Shown here: piece by piece, positions 1 through 7,627 of the stretch
Numbering within the stretch: the stretch's first letter is position 1
How the letters are laid out: each line of letters begins with the position of its first letter
NCBI RefSeq assembly: GCF_037646705.1
Contig: NZ_JBBHER010000009.1
Span: forward strand, 62,001-126,000
DNA length: 64,000 nucleotides
Origin: Pikeienuella litoralis
GTDB taxonomy: Bacteria > Pseudomonadota > Alphaproteobacteria > Rhodobacterales > Rhodobacteraceae
Direction: 5' to 3'
Notes under the pieces: generated by a model
What the model was told of the DNA's origin: nothing
Seen by the model: only the letters and a program-made list of their open reading frames with translations
The model's database searches: none
Position numbers and translations under genes: made by a program

Positions 1-1401
1 TCGAAGCCCGAGGAGCTGGACCGGCTCGACCGCGACATCATGCAGCGCGAGATCGAGGCCGAGGCCCTGAAGAAGGAGACCGACGACGCCTCGCGCGACC
101 GGCTCGCCGCGATCCTGAAGGAGCTGGCGGACCTCAAGGAGGAATCCGCCGGGCTGACCGCCCGCTGGCAGGCGGAGCGCGAGAAGCTGGAAGGCGCGCG
201 CGGCATGCAGGAGGCGCTGGACCGCGCCCGGATCGAGCTGGAGGCGGCGAAACGCCAGGGCGACCTCGCCCGGGCGGGCGAGCTCTCCTACGGGGTGATC
301 CCGGAGCTGGAGGCGAAGCTCGGCGCGGCCGAGGCGACGGAGGACGTGATGGTGGCCGAGGCGGTGACGCCCGAGCATGTCGCCGGCATCGTCAGCCGCT
401 GGACCGGCGTGCCGGTCGACAAGATGCTGGAGGGCGAGCGCGACAAGCTGCTCCGGATGGAGGAGGCGCTGGAGCGCCGGGTCATCGGCCAGCACGAGGC
501 GGTGACCGCGGTCTCCAACGCGGTGCGCCGGGCGCGGGCCGGGCTCTCGGACCCGAACCGGCCGATCGGCTCCTTCCTCTTCCTCGGGCCGACCGGCGTC
601 GGCAAGACCGAGCTGACCAAGGCGCTGGCCGGGTTCCTGTTCGACGACGAGACGGCGATGGTCCGGATCGACATGTCGGAGTTCATGGAGAAACACGCGG
701 TCAGCCGGCTGATCGGCGCGCCGCCGGGCTATGTCGGCTATGACGAGGGCGGCGTGCTGACGGAGGCCGTGCGCCGGCGGCCCTATCAGGTGATCCTGTT
801 CGACGAGGTCGAGAAGGCGCACCCGGACGTCTTCAACGTGCTGCTGCAGGCGCTCGACGACGGGCGGCTGACGGACGGGCAGGGCCGCACCGTCGATTTC
901 AGGAACACGCTGATGATCCTGACGTCGAATCTCGGCTCCGAGGCGCTGTCGGCGCTGCCGGACGGCGCGCGGGCGATCCAGGCCGAGCCGGAGGTGATGC
1001 AGGCGGTGCGCGCGCATTTCCGGCCCGAGTTCCTGAACCGGCTGGACGAGATCGTGCTGTTCAACCGGCTGAGCCGGGCGAACATGACCGGCATCGTCGA
1101 TCTTCAGCTGGAGTTGCTGGAGGCGCGGCTGGCGGATCGGAAGATCACGCTGGACGTGGACGCCGACGCGCGGCGCTGGCTCGGCGATCGGGGCTACGAC
1201 CCGGTCTACGGCGCGCGCCCGCTGAAGCGGGTGATCCAGAAGACCGTGCAGGACCCGCTGGCGGAGATGCTGCTCGGCGGGGAGCTGAAGGACGGCTCCA
1301 CCGTCAAGGTCGGCGCCGGCGAGGACGGGCTGATCATCGGCGGCCAGGTGCGCCCGCTCCGCGGCGCGCCGACCGAGCCGCCGGCGGCGACGGTGCACTG
1401 A
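1..1401 (+). CDS. clpB: ATP-dependent disaggregase ClpB, C-terminal part (5' end off window)
   Basis: The reading frame is open from base 1, giving 466 residues of an AAA+ chaperone of about 860, so the N-terminal domain and first ATPase domain lie outside the window. The fragment begins in the coiled-coil middle domain (charged heptads, residues 1-100). The second ATPase domain follows, with Walker A GPTGVGKTE near residue 196, Walker B VILFDEVEKAH near 264 and the arginine-finger region FRPEFLNRLDE near 340, then the C-terminal oligomerisation domain. ClpB threads aggregated proteins in the cytoplasm together with DnaK. A strong intrinsic terminator follows 27 bases after the stop codon, so this is the last gene of its transcript. 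The middle domain separates it from ClpA and ClpC. Confidence 0.96.
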   Translation, partial: SKPEELDRLDRDIMQREIEAEALKKETDDASRDRLAAILKELADLKEESAGLTARWQAEREKLEGARGMQEALDRARIELEAAKRQGDLARAGELSYGVIPELEAKLGAAEATEDVMVAEAVTPEHVAGIVSRWTGVPVDKMLEGERDKLLRMEEALERRVIGQHEAVTAVSNAVRRARAGLSDPNRPIGSFLFLGPTGVGKTELTKALAGFLFDDETAMVRIDMSEFMEKHAVSRLIGAPPGYVGYDEGGVLTEAVRRRPYQVILFDEVEKAHPDVFNVLLQALDDGRLTDGQGRTVDFRNTLMILTSNLGSEALSALPDGARAIQAEPEVMQAVRAHFRPEFLNRLDEIVLFNRLSRANMTGIVDLQLELLEARLADRKITLDVDADARRWLGDRGYDPVYGARPLKRVIQKTVQDPLAEMLLGGELKDGSTVKVGAGEDGLIIGGQVRPLRGAPTEPPAATVH

Positions 1402-1427
1402 CCCGGGCTTTGATCCGGCGAGCGATC

Positions 1428-1463
1428 CCTCCCCGCGGCGAGAGCCGCGGGGAGGTTTTTTTT
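1428..1463 (+). terminator. Intrinsic terminator of clpB
   Basis: A perfect 12-bp G/C stem (arms 1428-1439 and 1444-1455) with a GAGA tetraloop is followed directly by eight T residues. It is a textbook factor-independent terminator for rightward transcription. Confidence 0.93.
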
Positions 1464-1545
1464 ATTGGGGGGGGTGTTTTCCCCCGACGCCCCTCAACGA
1501 CGCATCAGTCGATTGGCGGTCTCTTCGCTTCCCTGTTTGGCGCCG

Positions 1546-2061
1546 CTATTCCTGAACTCCGCGTTCGATCACAAAAGCTCTGAGGCGTTCCCCAGCCGAC
1601 AGCAGTTCATCCGCGGCTCGTCCGAAGTCCTCAAGGATGAAATCCGGTTCGCCTTCTCCATAGCCCGTCCCCCTTGCCTTGCCGCCGTGAATGGTCAGGT
1701 GGGCTGGTCTCAGGGATGCGGGCCTGTCGCCTGTGGTCCACCAATCGTGGGCGATGGCGTTTCGGAGCTTTGAATAGTTCTGGTGCTCATCGATGATGTT
1801 CAGAAGACGCTCAGCGTCAGCGGCGGGGAGGTTTCTTTTCTTGGTTAGTGATGTGGCGACATTTCTCAAGGCCATAGCCGAATAGGGTTCGGTTAGGATA
1901 ACCGCGTCAAGAATCGTGATGTCCGCAAGGGCGGCGATGGCGATCTTGAGCCGGGTTTCCAACGCCGCATAGAAGTAAATGATGCGCCCCCAGGCTTCGA
2001 AATGCGCATCGCTGATGATTAGAGATGCGTCATAACCAGATTTTTCATCGTTTGACTTCAC
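1546..2061 (-). CDS. HEPN-like protein with an RX4H motif
   Basis: This 171-residue protein starts with GTG at 2061, with GGAG six bases upstream. It is mostly helical. Residues RNAIAH in the second half form an R-X4-H motif, the hallmark of HEPN-fold proteins, many of which are RNases in toxin-antitoxin, abortive infection or RNA-processing systems. I see no MNT nucleotidyltransferase or other antitoxin partner next to it; the neighbouring 33-residue gene is separated by a terminator. Base composition is visibly closer to 50% GC than the flanks, and codon choice is less G/C-biased, which suggests acquisition by transfer. The HEPN assignment rests on this short motif and the helical character; a non-catalytic helical protein remains possible. 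Confidence 0.6.
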   Translation of the reverse strand: MKSNDEKSGYDASLIISDAHFEAWGRIIYFYAALETRLKIAIAALADITILDAVILTEPYSAMALRNVATSLTKKRNLPAADAERLLNIIDEHQNYSKLRNAIAHDWWTTGDRPASLRPAHLTIHGGKARGTGYGEGEPDFILEDFGRAADELLSAGERLRAFVIERGVQE

Positions 2062-2118
2062 TGCAGGCTCCGCTTCTGGTTCCGCCGAGGTCCCATGAAG
2101 GATAAGCGGCGGGCGATG

Positions 2119-2152
2119 AAAAAGACGACGGCCGAGATGATCCAGGCCGTCG
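2119..2152 (-). terminator. Intrinsic terminator of the 33-residue protein gene
   Basis: An 8-bp stem (arms 2126-2133 and 2145-2152) is followed, in the leftward direction, by a short spacer and five T residues (A run at 2119-2123 on the top strand). It lies 27 bases after the stop codon of the small gene and separates it from the HEPN-like gene. Confidence 0.65.
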
Positions 2153-2178
2153 CCTCCGCCGATCTGTTTAGTGGGCGA

Positions 2179-2280
2179 TCAGCAGTTGCGGGGCTTGCGA
2201 CGAGTGTGGCTGGACACCTTCACCGTCTTGGGCCCTTTTGGGGTGGTCTTGCACCCGCAAGACTTCTTGCTCTTGGCCAT
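2179..2280 (-). CDS. 33-residue Cys/Lys/Arg-rich small protein
   Basis: ATG at 2278-2280 is preceded by an excellent ribosome binding site (AAAGGAGGTGA, about 5 bases away). The product begins MAKSKKSCGCK and ends SHTRRKPRNC. It has 3 cysteines (residues 8, 10, 33), 7 lysines and 4 arginines, no signal peptide and no membrane segment. A good promoter (2358-2386) and a terminator (2119-2152) frame it as an independent transcription unit. I do not recognise the family. The basic tail suggests nucleic acid or ribosome binding and the CGC motif suggests metal or thiol chemistry, but both are guesses. That it is translated rests on the ribosome binding site and transcription signals, since the frame is too short for codon statistics. 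Confidence 0.68.
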   Translation of the reverse strand: MAKSKKSCGCKTTPKGPKTVKVSSHTRRKPRNC

Positions 2281-2357
2281 TGGCTTCACCTCCTTTCCCG
2301 GGCCGTTGCCCGGCGTTCAGCAAGGCTAGGGATTGGGGTGGGGGCGATGGCGCACAC

Positions 2358-2386
2358 AATATACTGACGCCCGCCGGGGCGAGCAA
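2358..2386 (-). promoter_or_regulatory. Sigma-70-type promoter of the 33-residue protein gene
   Basis: On the minus strand, TTGCTC (2386-2381) and TATATT (2363-2358) are separated by exactly 17 bases. The predicted start near 2350 leaves a leader of about 70 bases before the ATG at 2280. Confidence 0.6.
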
Positions 2387-2389
2387 GGA

Positions 2390-2407
2390 AATGTTCTTGT
2401 AATGTTC
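2390..2407 (-). promoter_or_regulatory. Tandem AATGTTC repeats upstream of the -35 box
   Basis: The heptamer AATGTTC occurs at 2390-2396 and 2401-2407, a centre-to-centre spacing of 11 bp, or one helical turn, ending 4 bp before the -35 element of the small gene. Direct repeats at this spacing beside the -35 are the usual layout of sites for OmpR/PhoB-type activators. The regulator is unknown. Confidence 0.4.
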
Positions 2408-2737
2408 AAGTAAATCAGCGCGGAGTCGCGCCACGGATAGCGTTGAAACGCGCGCGTAGTCGTTCTGTCGCGTTGTGGTCGGGATGGCTCGGAGGGGGGT
2501 GGGCGAAGTTCATATCGCCGGATCCGGCCGCGCCGTGATGAGGTGCGTCTGACGCCCGGTCATCGCGGCCGGGGCCTGGCGGCCCGGCGCCATGGGGCCG
2601 CCTCCCGGGAAGAACGATGTTCCGGACTCATCGGGAGGGGCGGGGCGATTGCGCCAGAGCGTTCGCGAGGTCTGGAATCGCCCCGGTTTCAACGGCTGTC
2701 CGGGGGCGATCCCTGAGCGGGCGCGCGTCGCCGGGGC
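2408..2737. other. Intergenic stretch without a recognised gene
   Basis: This stretch separates the small-gene promoter from the 3' end of the leftward CTERM protein gene. Open frames here have no ribosome binding site and no protein-like composition. It contains several G/C inverted repeats but no T-tracted terminator that I can defend. Confidence 0.5.
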
Positions 2738-3715
2738 TCAGGCCCGGCGGCGGCGCGCGGCGGCGATGAGCGCGCCGAGCCCTGTCATCAGCAAGAGGAG
2801 CGGCGCCGGCGCCGGGACCGGCATCACCGGCGGCGGGGCCACTTCGAAGGGCGGCTCGATGTCGATGGTGGGCGGCGCCAGGGGGGGCTGCGGGCCGTCG
2901 CCTCCCTCGCCCGTCTCCACGGGCGGGCGGATCACTTCGATCGGGAGCAGCGGCGTGATTTCCTCTCCGCCGCTGGACGAGCCGCCGCCGCCGCCGAAGA
3001 AGAAGCCGCCGCCGCCAAAGCCGCCGCCGCCAAAGGGGCCGCGGGCTGGCGGGGCGACCCGGGCGTCCGCGACCTCGATCGGCGCCGCGGGCCCGAGCAG
3101 CCGCGCGGCGGGTCTTCTGCGCGGGGCGTCGGGGTCGAAGCGGCTGAGGACCTGCACCGCATTGCCGCATGCGTGCACGAAATGCCACGAGCCATAGGAT
3201 TGCGAGGGGACGCAGGACCGGCCGTCCGCCAGAGTGCGGTGCTCCAGGCCCTGACTCTCCAGCCAGTCGCGATCGAACGCGACGCCTTCGCGCGGGATGT
3301 AGAAGGCGCGCCCGTCGCGCACGCCGGAATTCGAGATGACGTCGCCGTCGCAGATCTCGTCGACCGTGAAGCGCCCCTCCGCGAAGTCGGAGCGCAGCTG
3401 CGAGATCACCGGCGCGCTGGACTGGCCGGTCTCCACCGCGCGGTTGAAGATGTCGTCGCCGTCCCAGCAGGGATTGCTCCCGTCCTCCTGCCGGCAGGGG
3501 AGGGAGTTCGGCCATTTCCATGCGGAGGAGTAGGTCGCTTCGCCGAGATGAACCGGGAGCGGCCGGAACGCCGCGGCGACCGCGCCCTGATCGGCGAAGG
3601 ACCCGGCGTGAATGGAAGGCGCTGTCGACTCGTCGTCCACCGAGAAGGCGGTCGACGCTTGCGCCGCGGCCGCCATCAGAGAGACACAGGCCGCCGAAAG
3701 CCACCGACGATACAT
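2738..3715 (-). CDS. Secreted protein with VPLPA/PEP-CTERM-type sorting tail
   Basis: A 325-residue product from ATG at 3715; an in-frame GTG at 3730 is less likely. Residues 1-21 form a Sec signal peptide ending near AQAS. Residues 22-190 form a Cys-containing globular region I do not recognise. Residues 205-285 are low complexity, with GGGGFGGGG runs and Pro-rich segments. The C terminus has the tripartite sorting signal: a PVPAPAP motif, a hydrophobic stretch LLLLMTGLGALIAAA and an RRRR tail. Such tails are cut by an exosortase, and the protein is then anchored or released at the surface; no exosortase gene lies in this window. The motif is a variant of the VPLPA form seen at 24.3-26.2 kb. 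Confidence 0.75.
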   Translation of the reverse strand: MYRRWLSAACVSLMAAAAQASTAFSVDDESTAPSIHAGSFADQGAVAAAFRPLPVHLGEATYSSAWKWPNSLPCRQEDGSNPCWDGDDIFNRAVETGQSSAPVISQLRSDFAEGRFTVDEICDGDVISNSGVRDGRAFYIPREGVAFDRDWLESQGLEHRTLADGRSCVPSQSYGSWHFVHACGNAVQVLSRFDPDAPRRRPAARLLGPAAPIEVADARVAPPARGPFGGGGFGGGGFFFGGGGGSSSGGEEITPLLPIEVIRPPVETGEGGDGPQPPLAPPTIDIEPPFEVAPPPVMPVPAPAPLLLLMTGLGALIAAARRRRA

Positions 3716-4296
3716 TATAAGGCCCCACACGTTTATTGCGGCTACATTGAAGCACGCAATAGGTTAACTTGACGTTCCGGTCGTTCCCGGAACGGTCATT
3801 CAGACAGATTTTCCGCCACGGAGATCAGATAGTGTCGGGTTGTGCGATATGCAAGTAAAAATGCAAGCAATGCGGGTTGCGTGATATTTTTGCGCTCAGA
3901 AGATGAAGTGTCAGTATTTGAATACACGCTTGGGGAGAAAAGAGTGTTAACAAAACCCTGAATACAGTGATTTTCCGGCGAAAATGGGGCCGGGGGCGAA
4001 GAATGCGCGCGAAAAAGGGCGGCGCGGATCGGTTCTATCATGTCGCTGCGCGTCCTCGCTCGCTCCGGGATGTGGCGAGTAGCGCCGGTTCGCCTGCGCG
4101 CGCGATGCGAAAGATCACATGGCCGGGCGCGGGCTTGCGCTTTGATTTTTCCGGCGCTCCGGCTACAGTCCCGGCTCCGCGCCGACATGGAACCGTGAAA
4201 GTCTCAGAGCCTTGATCATCCAGACATTCCTCCGGCTTCGCGCCGCCCCTGCCGGACCTTTCCCTTGACGGGACGTCTCGCGCGGGGAGGCGGGCG
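3716..4296. other. AT-rich 580-bp intergenic region
   Basis: This lies between the divergent CTERM protein gene and a glycosyltransferase gene. Bases 3796-3970 are markedly AT-richer than anything nearby. Near 3773-3794 is an inverted repeat CGTTCCGG-N6-CCGGAACG, 58 bp upstream of the CTERM gene start and a possible operator. Frames crossing the region are poor in protein-like composition and lack ribosome binding sites. The AT-rich part probably holds promoters for one or both flanking genes. Confidence 0.45.
3773..3794. repeat. Inverted repeat, possible operator
   Basis: Perfect 8-bp arms CGTTCCGG (3773-3780) and CCGGAACG (3787-3794) surround a 6-bp spacer. The site sits in the upstream region of the leftward CTERM protein gene. 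No T run follows on either strand, so it is more likely an operator than a terminator. Confidence 0.35.
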
Positions 4297-5199
4297 ATGA
4301 GCGGCGCGGCGACGGGGGCGGCGCCGCGTCTGGCGGTGATCATCCCGCATTACAACGATCTCACGCGGCTCGGGGTCTGCCTCGAGGCGCTGGCGCCGCA
4401 GCTTCGCCGCCGCCGGGCGGAGGTGGAATGCGTGGTGGTGGACAATGACAGCCCGTGCGACCTCGCCCCGGTGACGGCGGCGTATCCGGAGATCCGCGTC
4501 CTCGTCGAGGTGAAGAAGGGCGCGGCCGAGGCGCGCAATCGGGGGGTGGCGGAGACCACGGCGCCGAACCTCCTGTTCATCGACAGCGACTGCGTGGCCG
4601 CCCCGGACTGGCTGGAGACGGGGCTGGCGCTGGCGGGATCGGACGAGGTGATCGGCGGGCGGGTGGACACCTTCGACGAGACCCCGCCGCCCCGCTCGGG
4701 CGCGGAGGCGTTCGAGACGGTGTTCGCCTTTCACCAGAAGACCTATGTCGAGAAGAAGGGCTTCTCCGTCACCGCCAACCTGCTGACCACGCGCGCGGTC
4801 TTCGAGGCGACCGGGCCGATGAGGGCCGGGCTTTCGGAGGATGTGGACTGGTCGCGCCGCGCGGCGGCGGCGGGGTATCCGCTCCGCTATGTGGATGAGC
4901 TGGCGGTCTCGCATCCGACCCGGCGGGACTGGCCGGCGCTGGCCCGGAAATTCCGGCGGACCACGGATGAGGGGTTTCTGCTCAACGGGGTGACGCCGGC
5001 GGCGCGGGTGAAGTGGCTGCTCCGCGCGGCGCTGGTTCTGGGCTCGGGGGTCCTGCATGTCGGCAAGATCCTCCGCTCGCCCAAGCTCGCATCCGGGCTG
5101 GAGCGGCGGCGGGCGGCGGCGACGCTTCTCCGGATCCGCGCGGCGCGCTGCGGCTGGATGATCCGCCAGGCGCTGACGGGGAAGCCGCTCGGCGCCTGA
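4297..5199 (+). CDS. Family 2 glycosyltransferase
   Basis: A 300-residue protein; the start ATG is preceded by GGGGAGG. The N-terminal Rossmann-like GT-A fold shows the nucleotide-sugar motifs VIIPHYND (residues 14-21), VVVDND (46-51) and the metal-binding IDSD (95-98). A conserved SEDVDW-type motif, where the catalytic base is expected, lies near residue 188. GT2 enzymes transfer sugars in the cytoplasm to polysaccharide, lipid or protein acceptors; the acceptor cannot be told from sequence. It lacks the multiple membrane segments of polymer synthases. It stands alone, with no other glycan gene nearby, although a glycan group occurs at 35-40 kb. Confidence 0.85.
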   Translation: MSGAATGAAPRLAVIIPHYNDLTRLGVCLEALAPQLRRRRAEVECVVVDNDSPCDLAPVTAAYPEIRVLVEVKKGAAEARNRGVAETTAPNLLFIDSDCVAAPDWLETGLALAGSDEVIGGRVDTFDETPPPRSGAEAFETVFAFHQKTYVEKKGFSVTANLLTTRAVFEATGPMRAGLSEDVDWSRRAAAAGYPLRYVDELAVSHPTRRDWPALARKFRRTTDEGFLLNGVTPAARVKWLLRAALVLGSGVLHVGKILRSPKLASGLERRRAAATLLRIRAARCGWMIRQALTGKPLGA

Positions 5200-5393
5200 G
5201 GCGCCGGGGCGGGCGCCCCGCGCTATGGAATCGGCGCCTTCCGCGCTGCGATCCGGCGATGGGCCGGCTTCCGCAGCGCGTCGCCCCCCCCCTTTTTCGT
5301 CAGGAGATCGTCAGCAGACCGCCGGCGCACGGGCCGCAGACCGCGGCGCGGGCCTCGTCCGTCTTTGGCGCTTGATTTCCTCCGGAGTGAATA

Positions 5394-5409
5394 ATATATC
5401 GAGATATAT
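5394..5409. promoter_or_regulatory. ATATATC-GA-GATATAT operator of the ars operon
   Basis: A perfect dyad with 7-bp arms (5394-5400 and 5403-5409) overlaps the proposed arsR start codon. AT-rich dyads of this kind are typical ArsR/SmtB-family operators, so autorepression is likely. Because it overlaps ATG 5408, either the transcript is leaderless or translation starts at GTG 5387, which follows a TCCTCCGGA stretch. Confidence 0.6.
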
Positions 5410-5830
5410 GGATAGATCTCACGCTCTCGACGCCTTCGCCGCCCTCAGCCAGCCGACCCGGCTCGATGTGTTCCGCCTGCTGATCACGGCCGGCGAGGGG
5501 GGCATGTCGGCGGGCGCGATCGGCGAGGCGCTTGGCGTGCGGCAGAACACGATGTCGGCCAATCTGTCGATCCTCGCGCGCGCCGGGCTGATCCGGGGGG
5601 AGCGGGAGGGCCGCTCCATCCGCTATTTCGCCGACATGGGGGGGGTGCGCAGCCTGCTCACCTTCCTGATGGAGGATTGCTGCGGCGGGCGGCCCGATCT
5701 CTGCAGGCCGGTCATCGATGAGCTCGCCTGCGCGTGTCCGGACGCCGCCCTGACCGGAGACGCGCGCGACGACGCGGGCGGGGCCGCCGCCAGGGCCGAC
5801 GGATCTCCAATCTCAGAAAGGGCGCCATGA
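5408..5830 (+). CDS. arsR: ArsR-family arsenic-responsive repressor
   Basis: A 140-residue winged-helix protein of the usual ArsR/SmtB length. The start resembles the family pattern (ALDAFAALSQPTRL), the recognition helix region lies around residues 36-60, and the wing is EREGRSIRYF. Cysteines 91, 92 and 99 form a C-terminal CC-X6-C cluster, and 108/110 add two more. A similar C-terminal triad binds As(III) in the Acidithiobacillus ferrooxidans type of ArsR, so arsenite sensing is likely. Its stop overlaps the start of the acr3 gene (ATGA), showing translational coupling. An in-frame GTG at 5387 would add seven residues. Confidence 0.88.
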   Translation: MDRSHALDAFAALSQPTRLDVFRLLITAGEGGMSAGAIGEALGVRQNTMSANLSILARAGLIRGEREGRSIRYFADMGGVRSLLTFLMEDCCGGRPDLCRPVIDELACACPDAALTGDARDDAGGAAARADGSPISERAP

Positions 5831-6894
5831 CAGACGCAACGCTTCCCGCGGCGGCGGGCCTCGGAACCTTCGAACGCTGGCTTTCCGTCTGGGTGTCGCT
5901 CGCCATCGGCGCGGGACTGCTGCTTGGCAATCTCTTTCCGGGGATCTTCTCGGCGCTGGCCGCGCTGGAGGTCGCCTCGGTCAACCTGCCGGTGGCGGTG
6001 CTGATCTGGGCGATGGTCTATCCGATGATGGTCGGCGTGGATTTCGGCGCGCTCCGCCAGGTCGGCGACAAGCCGAAGGGGCTGATCGTGACGCTGGCGG
6101 TGAACTGGCTGATCAAGCCCTTCACCATGGCCGCCCTCGGCGTGCTGTTCTTCAACCATGTCTTCGCGGGCCTGATTCCGCCGGACGACGCGCAGGCCTA
6201 TCTGGCGGGGGTGATCCTTCTGGGGGCGGCGCCCTGCACGGCGATGGTGTTCGTCTGGTCGAACCTGACGCGGGGCGACGCGACCTACACGCTGGTGCAG
6301 GTCAGCGTGAACGACGTGGTCATGATCTTCGCCTTCGCGCCCATCGTCGCCTTCCTTCTGGGCGTGACGGATATCGTCGTGCCCTGGGGGACCTTGCTGC
6401 TGTCGGTCGGGCTTTACGTCATGCTGCCGCTGCTGGCCGGCTATCTGACGCGGCGCCGCCTCGTCGGGGAGGGCGGCGAGGCGGCGGTCGACGCGTTCAA
6501 GACCCGCGTGCAGCCGTTCTCGATCCTCGGGCTGCTGGTGACGGTGGTGCTGCTGTTCGGGTTTCAGGGCGAGGTCATTCTCGACCGGCCGCTCGTCATC
6601 GCGCTTATCGCGGTTCCGCTGCTGATCCAGTCCTACGGCGTCTTCTTCCTGGCCTATGGCGCGGCGCGCGCCTGGCGGATCCCGTTCAATATCGCCGCGC
6701 CCTGCGCGCTGATCGGAACCTCCAATTTCTTCGAGCTCGCCGTCGCGGTCGCGATCAGCCTGTTCGGGCTCGGCTCGGGCGCCGCGCTGGCGACGGTCGT
6801 CGGGGTGCTGGTGGAGGTGCCGGTGATGCTCTCTCTCGTCGCCTTCGCCAACCGGACGAAGCACTGGTTTCCGGCCGAGGACGGCGCGTCGTGA
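5827..6894 (+). CDS. acr3: ACR3-family arsenite efflux permease
   Basis: A 355-residue inner-membrane protein with about ten hydrophobic segments. The ACR3 hallmark APCTAMVFVW includes the conserved cysteine (residue 137) that is essential for As(III) transport in characterised members, and the BASS-superfamily repeat APCALIGTSNFFELA lies near residue 295. It exports arsenite using the proton motive force. It overlaps arsR by four bases and is presumably repressed by it. No arsC arsenate reductase, arsH or ArsA ATPase lies in this window, so the local operon deals directly only with arsenite. Confidence 0.93.
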   Translation: MTDATLPAAAGLGTFERWLSVWVSLAIGAGLLLGNLFPGIFSALAALEVASVNLPVAVLIWAMVYPMMVGVDFGALRQVGDKPKGLIVTLAVNWLIKPFTMAALGVLFFNHVFAGLIPPDDAQAYLAGVILLGAAPCTAMVFVWSNLTRGDATYTLVQVSVNDVVMIFAFAPIVAFLLGVTDIVVPWGTLLLSVGLYVMLPLLAGYLTRRRLVGEGGEAAVDAFKTRVQPFSILGLLVTVVLLFGFQGEVILDRPLVIALIAVPLLIQSYGVFFLAYGAARAWRIPFNIAAPCALIGTSNFFELAVAVAISLFGLGSGAALATVVGVLVEVPVMLSLVAFANRTKHWFPAEDGAS

Positions 6895-6991
6895 GCGCCG
6901 CCGCCCGCCGCGCCGCGCGAACAGGGCCGCCCGCGCGAAGGGCGGCCGCCACGCCTTTTTCCGCGGCGCCGACGACAGGGGGCTCAACGCC

Positions 6992-7444
6992 ATGGCCGAC
7001 CGTCTCTCCTTGATCCTGTTCCTCGCGCTGGCGCTGGGCGGCGGCCTCGTCATCGGCGCGGCGACGGCGCCGGGCGAGTGGTTCGCGCTGCTCGCCAAGC
7101 CAGCCTTCAATCCGCCGGCCTGGGTCTTCGCTCCGGTCTGGACCGCGCTCTATGTCGTGATCGCCATCGTCGGGCAGCGCGTCTGGCGGCGGGAGCGGGG
7201 CGGCTGGGCGATGAGGCTCTGGTGGCTGCAGCTCGGCCTCAACTTTCTCTGGTCGCCGGTCTTTTTCGTCGCGCATCGGATCGATCTGGCGCTGGGCGTC
7301 GTTCTTCTTCTGCTCGTGGTCATCCTCGCCTTTATCGCCGCGGTTCGGCGGAGCGACCCGGCGTCGGCCTGGCTGTTCGCGCCCTACGCGGCCTGGGTCG
7401 CCTTCGCCTCGGCGCTGAACGCGTCGATCGCCGCTCTGAACTGA
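6992..7444 (+). CDS. tspO: TspO/MBR-family tryptophan-rich sensory protein
   Basis: A 150-residue protein with five hydrophobic segments, matching the TspO family in length and topology. Family features seen are KPAFNPPAWVFAPVW in the first loop, YVVIAIV, the LQLGLNFLWSPVFF segment and a WVAFASALN-type last helix. TspO binds porphyrins; in Rhodobacter it negatively affects photosynthesis and carotenoid genes in response to oxygen. It lies 97 bases after acr3 on the same strand but with its own spacing, so co-transcription is uncertain. No photosynthesis gene lies in the window. Confidence 0.92.
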   Translation: MADRLSLILFLALALGGGLVIGAATAPGEWFALLAKPAFNPPAWVFAPVWTALYVVIAIVGQRVWRRERGGWAMRLWWLQLGLNFLWSPVFFVAHRIDLALGVVLLLLVVILAFIAAVRRSDPASAWLFAPYAAWVAFASALNASIAALN

Positions 7445-7566
7445 GCGCGCGCCGAATTTGCGGCCCGAACGGCCCGTCGGGCGGAGCGGGGCCGGGGCTC
7501 ATCGGTCGCGCGGGGATCTGGCGGATTTGTGATGCGCCCGAGGGCGCGCGGCCGCGTTTCGGTTGT

Positions 7567-7594
7567 TTGGAAACCCGGGGTCTTCGGCTAGACT
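7567..7594 (+). promoter_or_regulatory. Possible promoter of the cytochrome-propeller gene
   Basis: TTGGAA (7567-7572) and TAGACT (7589-7594) are 16 bases apart, 34 bases before the ATG at 7628. The match is moderate and the G/C background makes chance hits less common, but this is only a candidate. Confidence 0.35.
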
Positions 7595-7627
7595 TCCGCC
7601 ATCACAGGCGCAGCCGAGAGCCCCGAC

